Under the pieces are notes generated by a model. That model did not search any database. It was not told where the DNA came from and worked only from the letters and a program-made list of their open reading frames with translations. This document shows positions 14,161 to 22,184 of a stretch of 64,000 nt of DNA, piece after piece; position 1 is the stretch's first letter; each line of letters begins with the position of its first letter. A program made the position numbers and the translations under genes. Source of the DNA: JAMLIN01 sp964476625 (GTDB taxonomy: Bacteria; Pseudomonadota; Gammaproteobacteria; Burkholderiales; Burkholderiaceae_E); assembly GCA_964476625.1 (NCBI GenBank), contig CAYZBJ010000010.1, forward strand, positions 1 to 64,000, given 5' to 3'.

Positions 14161-16452
14161 ATGGGGCCTCCTGTAACCGAAACACCTGCCCGGATCCGCG
14201 AGACCGCCGGCCCGATTGCCGGCGAGCGGATCATGCCCGGGGCGCTCGGCGCCGACTCACCCGACGGCGGGCGGCCCTACGTCGAATATCGCTTCGGCCC
14301 CGGCTCGCATCCCGGCCAGTCGGTCGCGACGCTCGCCAGCCTCACCGAGTCGATCGACTACCTCTCCGAGGAAGACCGGCGCCGGATCCGCGAGGCCTAT
14401 CGCTTCGGTGACGAGGCCCACCTCGGCCAGTTCCGCAGCAGCGGCGAACCCTACATTTCGCACCCGATCGCGGTCGCCGAGATCTGCGCGAGCTGGAAGC
14501 TCGACGCCGACTCGCTGATGGCGGCCCTGCTGCACGACACGATCGAGGATTCCGCGGTCAGCAAGCAGACGATCCATGAACGCTTCGGCCCCCAGGTCGC
14601 CGACATCGTCGACGGGCTCTCCAAGCTCGACCGGGTCGCCTTCTCATCCAAGGAGCAGCAACAGGCCGAGAGCTTCCGCAAGATGCTGCTCGCGATGGCG
14701 CGCGACGTTCGCGTCATCCTGATCAAGCTCGCCGACCGGCTGCACAACATGCGTACGCTGGACGCGGTCAAGTCCGACAAGCGCAAGCGGATCGCCAACG
14801 AAACCCTCGAGATCTACGCCCCGATCGCGAGCCGCCTCGGGCTGTACGTGGTCTACCGCGAGTTGCTCGACCTGTCATTCCGCGCGCTGCACCCGACCCG
14901 CTACGACGTGCTCAGGCGCGCGGTGCAAGCCGCGCGCGGCTACCGCCGCGATGCGATCACCAAGGTCTTCGAGGCGGTGCAGACCTGCCTGCCGGCCTTC
15001 GGTGTCAAGGCCGAGGTCTACGGCCGCGAGAAAGCGCTCTACGGCATCTACCAGAAGATGCGGATGAAGGGCCTGTCGTTCGCGACGGTCTTCGACATCT
15101 ACGGCATCCGGGTCATCGTCGACGCCCTGCCGGAGTGCTATCTCGCGCTCGGCGCCCTGCACAACACCTTCAAGCCGGTACCGGGGCGCTTCAAGGACTA
15201 CGTCGCGATCCCCAAGCTCAACGGCTACCAGTCGCTGCACACGACCCTGCTCGGGCCCTACGGCACGCCGGTGGAATTCCAGATCCGCACCCGCGAGATG
15301 CAGCGCTTCGCCGAAGCCGGCGTGGCGGCGCACTGGCTCTACAAGGCCGACGACGACAGCTTCTCCGACCTGCAGAAGCACACCCACCGCTGGCTGCAGT
15401 CGCTGCTCGAGATCCAGAACAACACCACCGGCGAAGCGCTCGAGTTCATCGAGCACGTCAAGGTCGATCTCTTCCCCGACGCCGTCTATGTGTTCACGCC
15501 GGCCGGTGACATTCGCGCCCTGCCCCGCGGCGCGACCATCATCGACTACGCCTACTCGATCCACACCGACGTCGGCAACCGGGCGGTCGCCGCCAAGATC
15601 AACCACGAGCCGACCGAACTGCGCACCGAGCTCGAGAACGGCGACGTCGTCGAGGTGATCACCTCGCAGTCGGCCCGGCCCAATCCGAACTGGCTGAGCT
15701 TCGTGCGCACGGGCCGCGCCCGCTCCGAGATCCGGCAGTTCCTGCGCCGCATGAAGTACCACGAGTCGGTCGGCCTCGGCCGGCGCCTGCTCGCGCAGTC
15801 GCTCTCGGCCCTGCGGATCGACGCGAGCACCCTCGAGACCCAGGTGCTCGAGCGGGTGGCGCGCGACTCCGGCGCCAAGACCGTCGACGACCTCTATGCC
15901 GACATCGGCATCGGCAAGCGGCTCGCCCCCGTCGAGGCCCGTGCCATCGCCCTGCAGCTGAGCGGCAAGACCGCGGCGGCCGCGATCCTCCCACGCCTGA
16001 CGCCCGTCTTCATCCAGGGCACCGAACAGGGCGCGGTCACCTACGCGAGCTGCTGCCACCCGGTGCCGGGCGACGCCATCATCGGGCACTTGCGCGGCGG
16101 CCACGGGCTGGCCCTGCATCGCAACGGCTGCAAGTTCGTCGAGCGCAACCGCCAGAAGGACCCGGACCGCTGGATCGGCGTGCAATGGTCCGACCATACC
16201 GACGGGCTGTTCCGGATCGACCTCGAGATCGAGGTCCGCGCCGATCGCGGCGTGCTCGGCAAGGTGGCGGCCGAAGTGGCGGCGTCCGAGGCGAACATCG
16301 TCGACGTCCAGATGGAGTCCGACGGCTTCGGCGCCAGTGGCAAGAACGGCCGTATCCGCTTCGGGCTGCAGGTGCGCGACCGCCTGCACGTCGCCCGGGC
16401 GCTGCGCAACCTGCGCAAGCTTCCCGACGTCCGCAAGGTCGCCCGCAGCTGA
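14161..16452 (+). CDS. spoT: Bifunctional (p)ppGpp synthetase/hydrolase SpoT
   Basis: Degrades and makes the alarmone (p)ppGpp. In this 763-aa protein the HD hydrolase site is intact (H101 in ISHPIAVAEI and HDTIED at 125-130), so hydrolysis is expected. The synthetase loop reads RFKDYVAIPKLNGYQSLHT; the RXKD form is the one found in bifunctional Rel/SpoT enzymes. A TGS domain (VYVFTPAGDIRALPRGATII), a zinc-finger-like region with SCCHPVPGD and a C-terminal ACT domain follow. Start at 14161 has a weak ribosome site; an ATG at 14233 is possible. The companion monofunctional relA is only 3.4 kb downstream. Confidence 0.96.
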   Translation: MGPPVTETPARIRETAGPIAGERIMPGALGADSPDGGRPYVEYRFGPGSHPGQSVATLASLTESIDYLSEEDRRRIREAYRFGDEAHLGQFRSSGEPYISHPIAVAEICASWKLDADSLMAALLHDTIEDSAVSKQTIHERFGPQVADIVDGLSKLDRVAFSSKEQQQAESFRKMLLAMARDVRVILIKLADRLHNMRTLDAVKSDKRKRIANETLEIYAPIASRLGLYVVYRELLDLSFRALHPTRYDVLRRAVQAARGYRRDAITKVFEAVQTCLPAFGVKAEVYGREKALYGIYQKMRMKGLSFATVFDIYGIRVIVDALPECYLALGALHNTFKPVPGRFKDYVAIPKLNGYQSLHTTLLGPYGTPVEFQIRTREMQRFAEAGVAAHWLYKADDDSFSDLQKHTHRWLQSLLEIQNNTTGEALEFIEHVKVDLFPDAVYVFTPAGDIRALPRGATIIDYAYSIHTDVGNRAVAAKINHEPTELRTELENGDVVEVITSQSARPNPNWLSFVRTGRARSEIRQFLRRMKYHESVGLGRRLLAQSLSALRIDASTLETQVLERVARDSGAKTVDDLYADIGIGKRLAPVEARAIALQLSGKTAAAAILPRLTPVFIQGTEQGAVTYASCCHPVPGDAIIGHLRGGHGLALHRNGCKFVERNRQKDPDRWIGVQWSDHTDGLFRIDLEIEVRADRGVLGKVAAEVAASEANIVDVQMESDGFGASGKNGRIRFGLQVRDRLHVARALRNLRKLPDVRKVARS

Positions 16453-16553
16453 ACGGGCTCGCCTTCGGGCGCAGGGCCGCGTTGGGGCGCCTTGTCGTAC
16501 AACCGTACTGCCTGCGGCGCCCCGCCTTGCCCTGCGCCCGAAGGCGAGCCCGT
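16453..16553. repeat. Long perfect inverted repeat (25-bp arms) between convergent spoT and greB
   Basis: The arm at 16453-16477 is an exact complement of 16529-16553. Inside are further nested arms, GGGGCGCC (16484-16491) with GGCGCCCC (16516-16523), and GTAC pairs near the centre. The whole 101-bp element could fold into one extended hairpin or cruciform and begins immediately after the spoT stop. No T-tract follows, so it is not a standard intrinsic terminator. It may act as a bidirectional transcript barrier or be a REP-type palindromic element. Confidence 0.8.
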
Positions 16554-16557
16554 ATAC

Positions 16558-17109
16558 CTATTCCGGATAGTTCACTTCCAGAATTTCCAGTTCCTCGTCG
16601 CCCGCCGGGGTGCGCAGTGCGACGACGTCGCCCTCGCGCGCCTTGATCAGCGCACGCGCAACCGGCGCGATCCAGCTGATGCGCCCGGCCGGCGGGTCGA
16701 CCTCGTCGACCCCGACGATCGTGACGACCTGCTCCTGGCCGTCGCTGCGCAGGTAGCGCACCGTTGCACCGAAGAACACCTGGTCGCGGTTGGGCTGCTG
16801 CGAAGGGTCGACCTCGACCGCCGATTCGATGCGCCGGGTCAGGAAGCGGATCCGCCGGTCGATCTCGCGCAGCCGCTTCTTGCCGTAGATGTAGTCGCCG
16901 TTCTCGGAGCGGTCGCCATTGGACGCTGCCCAGGAGACGATCGAGACCGTCTCGGGACGTTCGACGTCGAGCAGGCGCAGCAGTTCGGCGCGTAGCGCCG
17001 CCAGCCCCGCCGGCGTGATGTAGTTGCGAAACCCGGCGGGCAGTTCCGGCGCGGGAACATCATCGTCGTCGTCCTCGTCCGAGGACTCGCGCACGAAGGC
17101 CTTGCTCAT
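16558..17109 (-). CDS. greB: Transcript cleavage factor GreB
   Basis: Rescues arrested RNA polymerase by stimulating cleavage of backtracked RNA. The 183-aa product begins MSKAFVRESSDEDDDD. It carries the coiled-coil tip acidic residues in SNGDRSENGDYIYGKKRLRE and the C-terminal FKBP-like domain with FFGATVRYL and SPxA-like SWIAPVARALIKAREGD. The N-terminal acidic stretch and the YIYGKKRLREIDRRIRFL signature separate GreB from GreA. ATG 17109 is chosen because the conserved MSKAF start lies there. It converges on spoT, as in other betaproteobacteria, with the long hairpin between them. Confidence 0.95.
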   Translation of the reverse strand: MSKAFVRESSDEDDDDDVPAPELPAGFRNYITPAGLAALRAELLRLLDVERPETVSIVSWAASNGDRSENGDYIYGKKRLREIDRRIRFLTRRIESAVEVDPSQQPNRDQVFFGATVRYLRSDGQEQVVTIVGVDEVDPPAGRISWIAPVARALIKAREGDVVALRTPAGDEELEILEVNYPE

Positions 17110-17149
17110 CGCGCCGGCTCGCAACCCGCGCTTGCTTCGCCCGCCGGTC

Positions 17150-18490
17150 TCAAGTGCCGGCGACCGCCATCGCCTCGATCAGGATGGAGCCGCTGCGCTT
17201 GGCGCCGCGACGAATCTCGTCGGCGCCGATCGCGACGATGCTGGCGAACATGTCGCGCAGGTTGCCGGCGATGGTGATTTCCTCGACCGGGTAGGCGATT
17301 GCGCCGTTCTCGACCCAGTAGCCGCCGGCGCCACGGGAATAATCGCCATTGACGTAGTTGACGCCCTGCCCCATCAGGTCGGTGACGAACAGGCCCGTGC
17401 CCAGCCGTCGCAGCATCGCGTCGAGATCATCGCCCGGTTTCGTGCGCCGGCTGCGCAGGCGCAGGTTGTGCGAACCACCGGCATTGCCGGTGGTCGGCAG
17501 CCCGAGCTTGCGGGCCGAATAGGTGGACAGGAAATAGCCCTGGATGACGCCGGCGTCGACCACCCGGCGCCGCACGGTGCGCACGCCCTCGCCGTCGAAG
17601 GGCGCGCTGCCGGGTTCGCCGGCCAGGGTCGGGTCCTCGATCACGTCGATGTGCGACGGGAATATCCTCTGTCCGACCGAGTCGAGCAGGAAGCTCGACT
17701 GCCGGTACAGGGCGCCGCCCGAGAGCGCCTGCGCAAGATGGCCGAGCAGGCCGATGGCAAGGGGCGATTCGAACAGCACCGGCACCTTCCCGGTGGGCAG
17801 GCGGCGCGCGCCCAGGCGCGCGAGCGAGCGTTCGGCCGCATAGCGGCCGAGCGTGGCGGCATCGGCGAGACGGTCCGGGCGGGCATCGGCGCTGTACCAG
17901 CCGTCGCGCTGCATCTCGCGGCCGCGCTGGGCGATCGGCGAGCACGAGATCGAGTGCCGGCTGTACGGATAGCCGCCGGCGAAGCCGAGGGAATTGGCCA
18001 GCAGGAAGCGGCCATGCCCGGCCGACACCGACGCCCCGTCGGAGTTGCGCACCATCGGGCTGGTCGCAAAGGCAGCGTCCTCGGCTTCGCAGGCGAGTGC
18101 GATCGCCGCGCCGGCATCGATGTCCCAGGGATGGAAGAGGTCGGGCGCCCGATAACGCCCCGCCAGCAGGTCGGCGTCGGGCAAGCCGGCGCAGTCGTCC
18201 TCGGCGGTGAAGCGGGCGATCTGGAAGGCCGCGTCGATCGTCTCGCGCAGCGGCGCGAGCCCGAAATCGCTGCTGCTGGCATGGCCGCGACGCTGGCCGA
18301 CGTAGACGGTGACGCCGAAGGACTTGTCGCGGGTGTTCTCGATCGTCTCGACCCGCCCCTTGCGGACGTTGACGTTGAGCCCGGTGTTCTCCGCGAGCTC
18401 GACGACCGCGTCGGTGGCACCGAGCGATTTCGCGTGGCGCAGGGCCTCGTCGGCCAGCGACCGGAGTTGATCCTCGGTGTATTCGAACAT
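17150..18490 (-). CDS. pmbA: Metalloprotease PmbA (TldE)
   Basis: Subunit of the TldD/TldE heterodimeric zinc protease that matures microcin- or CcdA-type substrates. About 446 aa. Family blocks include VRKGRVETIENTRDKSFGVT near the N-terminus and the central GKVPVLFESPLAIGLLGHLA. The C-terminal blocks are TGNAGGSHNLRL, FVTDLMGQGVNYVNGDYSRG and GYWVENGAIAYPVEEITIAG. TldE lacks the HExxxH of TldD, and none is seen. I prefer ATG 18490 (GGAA upstream) over ATG 18496. It is divergent from darP, as in many betaproteobacteria. The tldD partner is not in the window. Confidence 0.94.
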   Translation of the reverse strand: MFEYTEDQLRSLADEALRHAKSLGATDAVVELAENTGLNVNVRKGRVETIENTRDKSFGVTVYVGQRRGHASSSDFGLAPLRETIDAAFQIARFTAEDDCAGLPDADLLAGRYRAPDLFHPWDIDAGAAIALACEAEDAAFATSPMVRNSDGASVSAGHGRFLLANSLGFAGGYPYSRHSISCSPIAQRGREMQRDGWYSADARPDRLADAATLGRYAAERSLARLGARRLPTGKVPVLFESPLAIGLLGHLAQALSGGALYRQSSFLLDSVGQRIFPSHIDVIEDPTLAGEPGSAPFDGEGVRTVRRRVVDAGVIQGYFLSTYSARKLGLPTTGNAGGSHNLRLRSRRTKPGDDLDAMLRRLGTGLFVTDLMGQGVNYVNGDYSRGAGGYWVENGAIAYPVEEITIAGNLRDMFASIVAIGADEIRRGAKRSGSILIEAMAVAGT

Positions 18491-18515
18491 GAGCATTCCG
18501 CGATGGGCAGCACGT

Positions 18516-18521
18516 TATGAT
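18516..18521 (+). promoter_or_regulatory. -10 hexamer of the darP-mog operon
   Basis: TATGAT (five of six to consensus) 26 bp before the darP ATG. It sits in CGTTATGATATCAGCGCCCC, which is repeated with a single change upstream of gspC at 51670-51690. No convincing -35 hexamer is present at either place, suggesting a shared activator or a discriminator-driven promoter. Confidence 0.45.
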
Positions 18522-18547
18522 ATCAGCGCCCCTCGACGAAGCCCGCC

Positions 18548-19204
18548 ATGCCCCGACCCCGGAAACAGGCCCTGCGCCAGACCGACCTGCCGACCGACCC
18601 GGCCGACCTGCTCGGGTCCTGGGCCGACGAATCGGGCGGGTCGGACGATTCGGACGAAGCCGACCGGCGCCCGAGCAAGAGTGCGCTCAAGCGCCAGGCC
18701 CACGAACTGCAGCGGCTCGGCGACTCCCTCGTTGCGCTGCGCCCCGAGCAGCTCAAGTCGATGCCGATCGGCGAGGCCTTGCGCGACGCGATCGAGCTCG
18801 CCCACCGGATCAAGGCGCGCGAAGGCCTGCGCCGCCAGCGCCAGTTGATCGGCAAGCTGATGCGAGACGCCGACGCCGACGCGATCCGCGAAGCGCTCGA
18901 CCTCGGCTCGGCCAGCCATCGCGCCGAGCTCGCCATGACGCGCGCAGCCGAGGACTGGCGCGAACGGATGATCACCGACACCACGGCGCTGGCGGCGTTT
19001 CGCCGCCGTTTCGGTGACGACGATGATCCTGGCCTCGCCCGCCTCGTCGAGGAAGCCCGTGCCGAACGCGCGGGGCTGCGCAGCGGCGGGTCCTACCGCA
19101 GCCTGTACCGCAAGCTGCTCGCCGCGATCCGCAGCCAGGACGCCGCCCGCAAGGCCGCCGAATCACAGGACCATCCCCCGGAACACCCGCAGGAACAGCC
19201 ATGA
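18548..19204 (+). CDS. darP: Ribosome-associated protein DarP (YjgA, DUF615)
   Basis: Assists assembly of the 50S ribosomal subunit at the peptidyl-transferase centre. The 218-aa sequence has the family blocks SKSALKRQAHELQRLGDSLV, IGEALRDAIELAHRIKAREG, RRQRQLIGKLMRDADADAIR and the C-terminal YRSLYRKLLAAI. The start MPRPRKQALRQTDLP follows the -10 element by 26 bp. An acidic linker (DESGGSDDSDEAD) precedes the core. It overlaps mog by four bases, so the pair is probably co-translated. pmbA lies divergently upstream. Confidence 0.93.
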   Translation: MPRPRKQALRQTDLPTDPADLLGSWADESGGSDDSDEADRRPSKSALKRQAHELQRLGDSLVALRPEQLKSMPIGEALRDAIELAHRIKAREGLRRQRQLIGKLMRDADADAIREALDLGSASHRAELAMTRAAEDWRERMITDTTALAAFRRRFGDDDDPGLARLVEEARAERAGLRSGGSYRSLYRKLLAAIRSQDAARKAAESQDHPPEHPQEQP

Positions 19205-19824
19205 GCGAAACTCCCGCCACCGACCCGGCGCGCGGCGCCGCGCAGGCGCGCGAGGCTGCCGTAATTCGCATCGGCCTGGTCTCGATCAGCGACCGGGCGG
19301 CGGGCGGCATCTACGAGGACAAGGGCATCCCGGCCCTGCGCGAGTGGCTGCGCGATGCGCTCCTGACCCCCTTCGAGCTGGTCGAGCGCCTGATCCCCGA
19401 CGACCGTCCCGGTATCGAAGCCACCTTGCGCGAACTCGTCGATCGCGAGCGCTGCTCGCTGGTGCTCACCACCGGCGGCACCGGGCCGGCGCCACGCGAT
19501 GTCACGCCCGAAGCGACCCTTGCGATCGGCGAACGCGAGATGCCTGGCTTCGGCGAGCAGATGCGCCAGGTCAGCCTGCGCTTCGTGCCGACCGCAATCC
19601 TCTCGCGGCAGGTCGCGGTGATTCGCGCCCAGTCCCTGGTCATCAACCTGCCGGGGCAGCCCAAGGCGATCCGTGAAACCCTCGAGGGCTTGCGCGATGG
19701 CGACGGCAAGTCGCTGGTGCCCGGCATCTTCGCGGCGGTGCCCTACTGCCTCGACCTGATCGGCGCACCGCGCATCGATACCCGTGACGAAATCTGCAAG
19801 GCGTTCCGGCCGAAACGAAGCTAG
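19201..19824 (+). CDS. mog: Molybdopterin adenylyltransferase
   Basis: Adenylylates molybdopterin before molybdenum insertion in molybdenum-cofactor synthesis. The 207-aa protein has the MogA signatures IGLVSISDRAAGGIYEDKGI, LVLTTGGTGPAPRDVTPEAT and LVINLPGQPKAIRETLEGL. The N-terminus carries about 20 extra residues before the conserved VIRIGLVSISDR. The ATG overlaps the darP stop (ATGA). Its stop codon shares the tetranucleotide CTAG with the convergent relA stop, so the two transcripts must overlap. Confidence 0.94.
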   Translation: MSETPATDPARGAAQAREAAVIRIGLVSISDRAAGGIYEDKGIPALREWLRDALLTPFELVERLIPDDRPGIEATLRELVDRERCSLVLTTGGTGPAPRDVTPEATLAIGEREMPGFGEQMRQVSLRFVPTAILSRQVAVIRAQSLVINLPGQPKAIRETLEGLRDGDGKSLVPGIFAAVPYCLDLIGAPRIDTRDEICKAFRPKRS

Positions 19825-22055
19825 TGCCTCCGGGCGGACTGGATGCCTTCGATGCCGGCGATCGCCACGAGCGAACGATCGAGCACGCCGGTGTCGGCGA
19901 CCTCGACGGTGAAGCGCATCACCGCATGGCCATGCCGGGTTCGCGTCGACACCGCGACCACGTTGGTGCGCTGCTTGGCGAGCACATCGGAGATATCGCG
20001 CAGCAGGCCGGAGCGATCGGCCGCATGCACATCGATGTCGACCGGATAGAGCAAGGGCCGGCCGTTGGCGTCACGGGTGGCCGCCTCCGACCAGGAAGTC
20101 TCGATACGGCGCTCGGGCTCGCGCTCGGCGAGCGCACGCAGGGTCGGGCAGTCGGCCCGGTGCACGCTGACCCCACGGCCGCGCGTCACGAAGCCGGCGA
20201 TGGCGTCGGGCGGCGCCGGCCGGCAGCACTTGGCGAGCTGGGTCATCAGCGAGCCGACGCCCACCACCAGCACCCCGTTGCGACTGCGCCCCTCGGTCGT
20301 CGTACGGGCCCGGTTGAGGACTTCCTCGTCGGGCGTCGGCCGCAGGGTCTCGGGCGGCTCCAGCGGGCCATGGGCGGCGGCCTCGAGCAGGCGCGGGCCG
20401 AGTTCGTCCTTCGCCACCGCGACGAACAACTGGCTCGCATCGGCGTAGCCCAGGCGGGCGGCGTACTCGTCGAGCGCGAGGCTGGTCGCGCCTTCGCGCT
20501 GCAGCACCTTCTCGACCCGTTCCCGGCCCACCGCGGTGTCGTGCTCGGTATCGAGCGCATTGAACCATTGCCGCACCTTGGCCCGCGCCCGGTTGCTGGT
20601 CACCAGGCCGAGCTGCGGATTGAGCCAGTCGCGCGACGGCCCGTCGCCGTGGGCCCCGCCCTCCTTGGCGGCGATGATCTCGACGGTCTGGCCGTTCTCG
20701 AGCCGGGTGGTCAGCGGCACCATCGCCCCGTCGACCCGGGCGCCCCGGCAGCGATGCCCGAGCTGGGTGTGGACGTGGTAGGCGAAGTCGACCGGGGTGG
20801 AGCCGATCGGCAGCTCGATCACCCGCGCCTGCGGCGTCAGCACGAAGATCGTCGACTGGCTGGCGTCGCCCGGGAGCATCGCGCCCGAGCCGAAGCTCTG
20901 GCCGATGTCGCGTTGCCAGGCAAGCAGCTGGCGCAACCAGGCCACCTCGTCGTCGTGGCGATCCCGGGCGCCGCCGGTGCGACCTTCCTTGTAGCGCCAG
21001 TGCGCCGCCACGCCATACTCGGCGAATCGATGCATCTCGGCCGTGCGAATCTGGATCTCCAGCGGCCGGCCGTCGTCGGCGATGACCACCGTGTGCAGCG
21101 AACGATAGCCGTTCGGCTTGGGCCGCGAGATGTAGTCGTCGTACTCCTCGGGAATCGCCTGCCAGATGCCGTGGATCGCCCCGAGCACCGCATAGCAGTC
21201 GTCGATGGTCGCGACGATCACCCGCAGTCCGCGCAGGTCCTGGATCTCGGGCAGGGTCAGGCCCTTGCGGCGCATCTTGTTGCGGATGCTGAACAGGTGC
21301 TTCGGTCGACCACTGAGCTCGGCCTCGATGCCGGCCCGCGCGATCTCGCCACGCAGGCGCGCCAGCGCCGCCTCGACGAAATCCTCCCGTTCGACGCGCC
21401 GTTCCTCGAGCTGCCGGGCGAGCCACTTGTACTCGTCGGGCCAGAGGAAGCGAAAGGACAGGTCCTCGAGTTCCCACTTGAGCTGCCACAGCCCGAGGCG
21501 GTTCGCCAGCGGCGCCAGCACGTCGAGCGTTTCGCGACTGATCGAGGCTTCCGGCATATCGCGATCGGCGACATGCTGGCGCAGGGTCTGCAGCCGCGAG
21601 GCGAGCCGGATGAGCACGACCTGGATGTCGACCGACATCGCCATGGTCATGCGGCGCAGGACCTCGATCTGGCCCTGCTGGCCGCCGGCCTCGTCTTCCT
21701 CCGCCGCCCGGTGGATCTCCTTGAGCCGGCGGATCTTGCGCATGCTCTCGACGAGCCGGGAAACTTCCGGCCCGAAGCGGGTCTGGATCTCGCGCAGCGG
21801 TATGCGGCCGGGCGAGCCGAAGAGCACCGCCGCCATCTGCGCGACCGGGCCAACCTCAAGCGCGCGCAGGATCCCGAGGGTGCCCAGGGCATGCCGCAAG
21901 ACGCGGGTATCGGTTTCGTCGCCGCCGCCGAGCCGGTTGCGGACGAACTCGACCGCCGACGCGACGTCGGCATCGTCCGCGCCGCTGCCGAGGATAGGCC
22001 AATCCGCCATGGCAGCGCCTGCGAGTTCCGGATTGGGCATGTGGGAGGACTGCAC
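19821..22055 (-). CDS. relA: ppGpp synthetase I RelA (hydrolase-dead)
   Basis: Ribosome-dependent (p)ppGpp synthetase. The pseudo-hydrolase region lacks the HD pair (VLFGSPGRI where SpoT has LLHDTIED; ASRLQTL for ADRLHNM), so no hydrolysis is expected. The synthetase loop EEYDDYISRPKPNGYRSLHT has the EXDD form of monofunctional RelA. TGS (IFVLTPQARVIELPIGSTPV), a zinc-finger-like CCRPAPPDAI and an ACT domain follow. The start is set at a GTG (22055) seven bases after a perfect TATAAT, giving 744 aa, the size of E. coli RelA. In-frame ATGs at 22040 and 22010 are alternatives. All lack a ribosome site. Confidence 0.95.
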   Translation of the reverse strand: MQSSHMPNPELAGAAMADWPILGSGADDADVASAVEFVRNRLGGGDETDTRVLRHALGTLGILRALEVGPVAQMAAVLFGSPGRIPLREIQTRFGPEVSRLVESMRKIRRLKEIHRAAEEDEAGGQQGQIEVLRRMTMAMSVDIQVVLIRLASRLQTLRQHVADRDMPEASISRETLDVLAPLANRLGLWQLKWELEDLSFRFLWPDEYKWLARQLEERRVEREDFVEAALARLRGEIARAGIEAELSGRPKHLFSIRNKMRRKGLTLPEIQDLRGLRVIVATIDDCYAVLGAIHGIWQAIPEEYDDYISRPKPNGYRSLHTVVIADDGRPLEIQIRTAEMHRFAEYGVAAHWRYKEGRTGGARDRHDDEVAWLRQLLAWQRDIGQSFGSGAMLPGDASQSTIFVLTPQARVIELPIGSTPVDFAYHVHTQLGHRCRGARVDGAMVPLTTRLENGQTVEIIAAKEGGAHGDGPSRDWLNPQLGLVTSNRARAKVRQWFNALDTEHDTAVGRERVEKVLQREGATSLALDEYAARLGYADASQLFVAVAKDELGPRLLEAAAHGPLEPPETLRPTPDEEVLNRARTTTEGRSRNGVLVVGVGSLMTQLAKCCRPAPPDAIAGFVTRGRGVSVHRADCPTLRALAEREPERRIETSWSEAATRDANGRPLLYPVDIDVHAADRSGLLRDISDVLAKQRTNVVAVSTRTRHGHAVMRFTVEVADTGVLDRSLVAIAGIEGIQSARRH

Positions 22056-22062
22056 GGCTCCG

Positions 22063-22068
22063 ATTATA
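22063..22068 (-). promoter_or_regulatory. -10 hexamer of relA (leaderless spacing)
   Basis: A perfect TATAAT on the minus strand in very GC-rich surroundings, seven bases before an in-frame GTG (22055). The ATG candidates further upstream of the hexamer (22082, 22151) would be untranscribed from this promoter, which fixes relA translation downstream of it. No good -35 is seen at 16-18 bp. Confidence 0.6.
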
Positions 22069-22184
22069 GGCGGGCGCTCCATGTCCCGACCGGCTTCGCC
22101 CGGTGCCGGCTGGCCCCGCGCCGATTCTCCCTGGCGCCCCACGGCGCCCACGACGCACCCGCGCCGCGGTTACCATCTGCACCC

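Noticed and set aside
16453..16553. Intrinsic terminator for spoT or greB
   Set aside because: The stem is strong but no U-rich run follows on either strand, so it is listed as an inverted repeat only.
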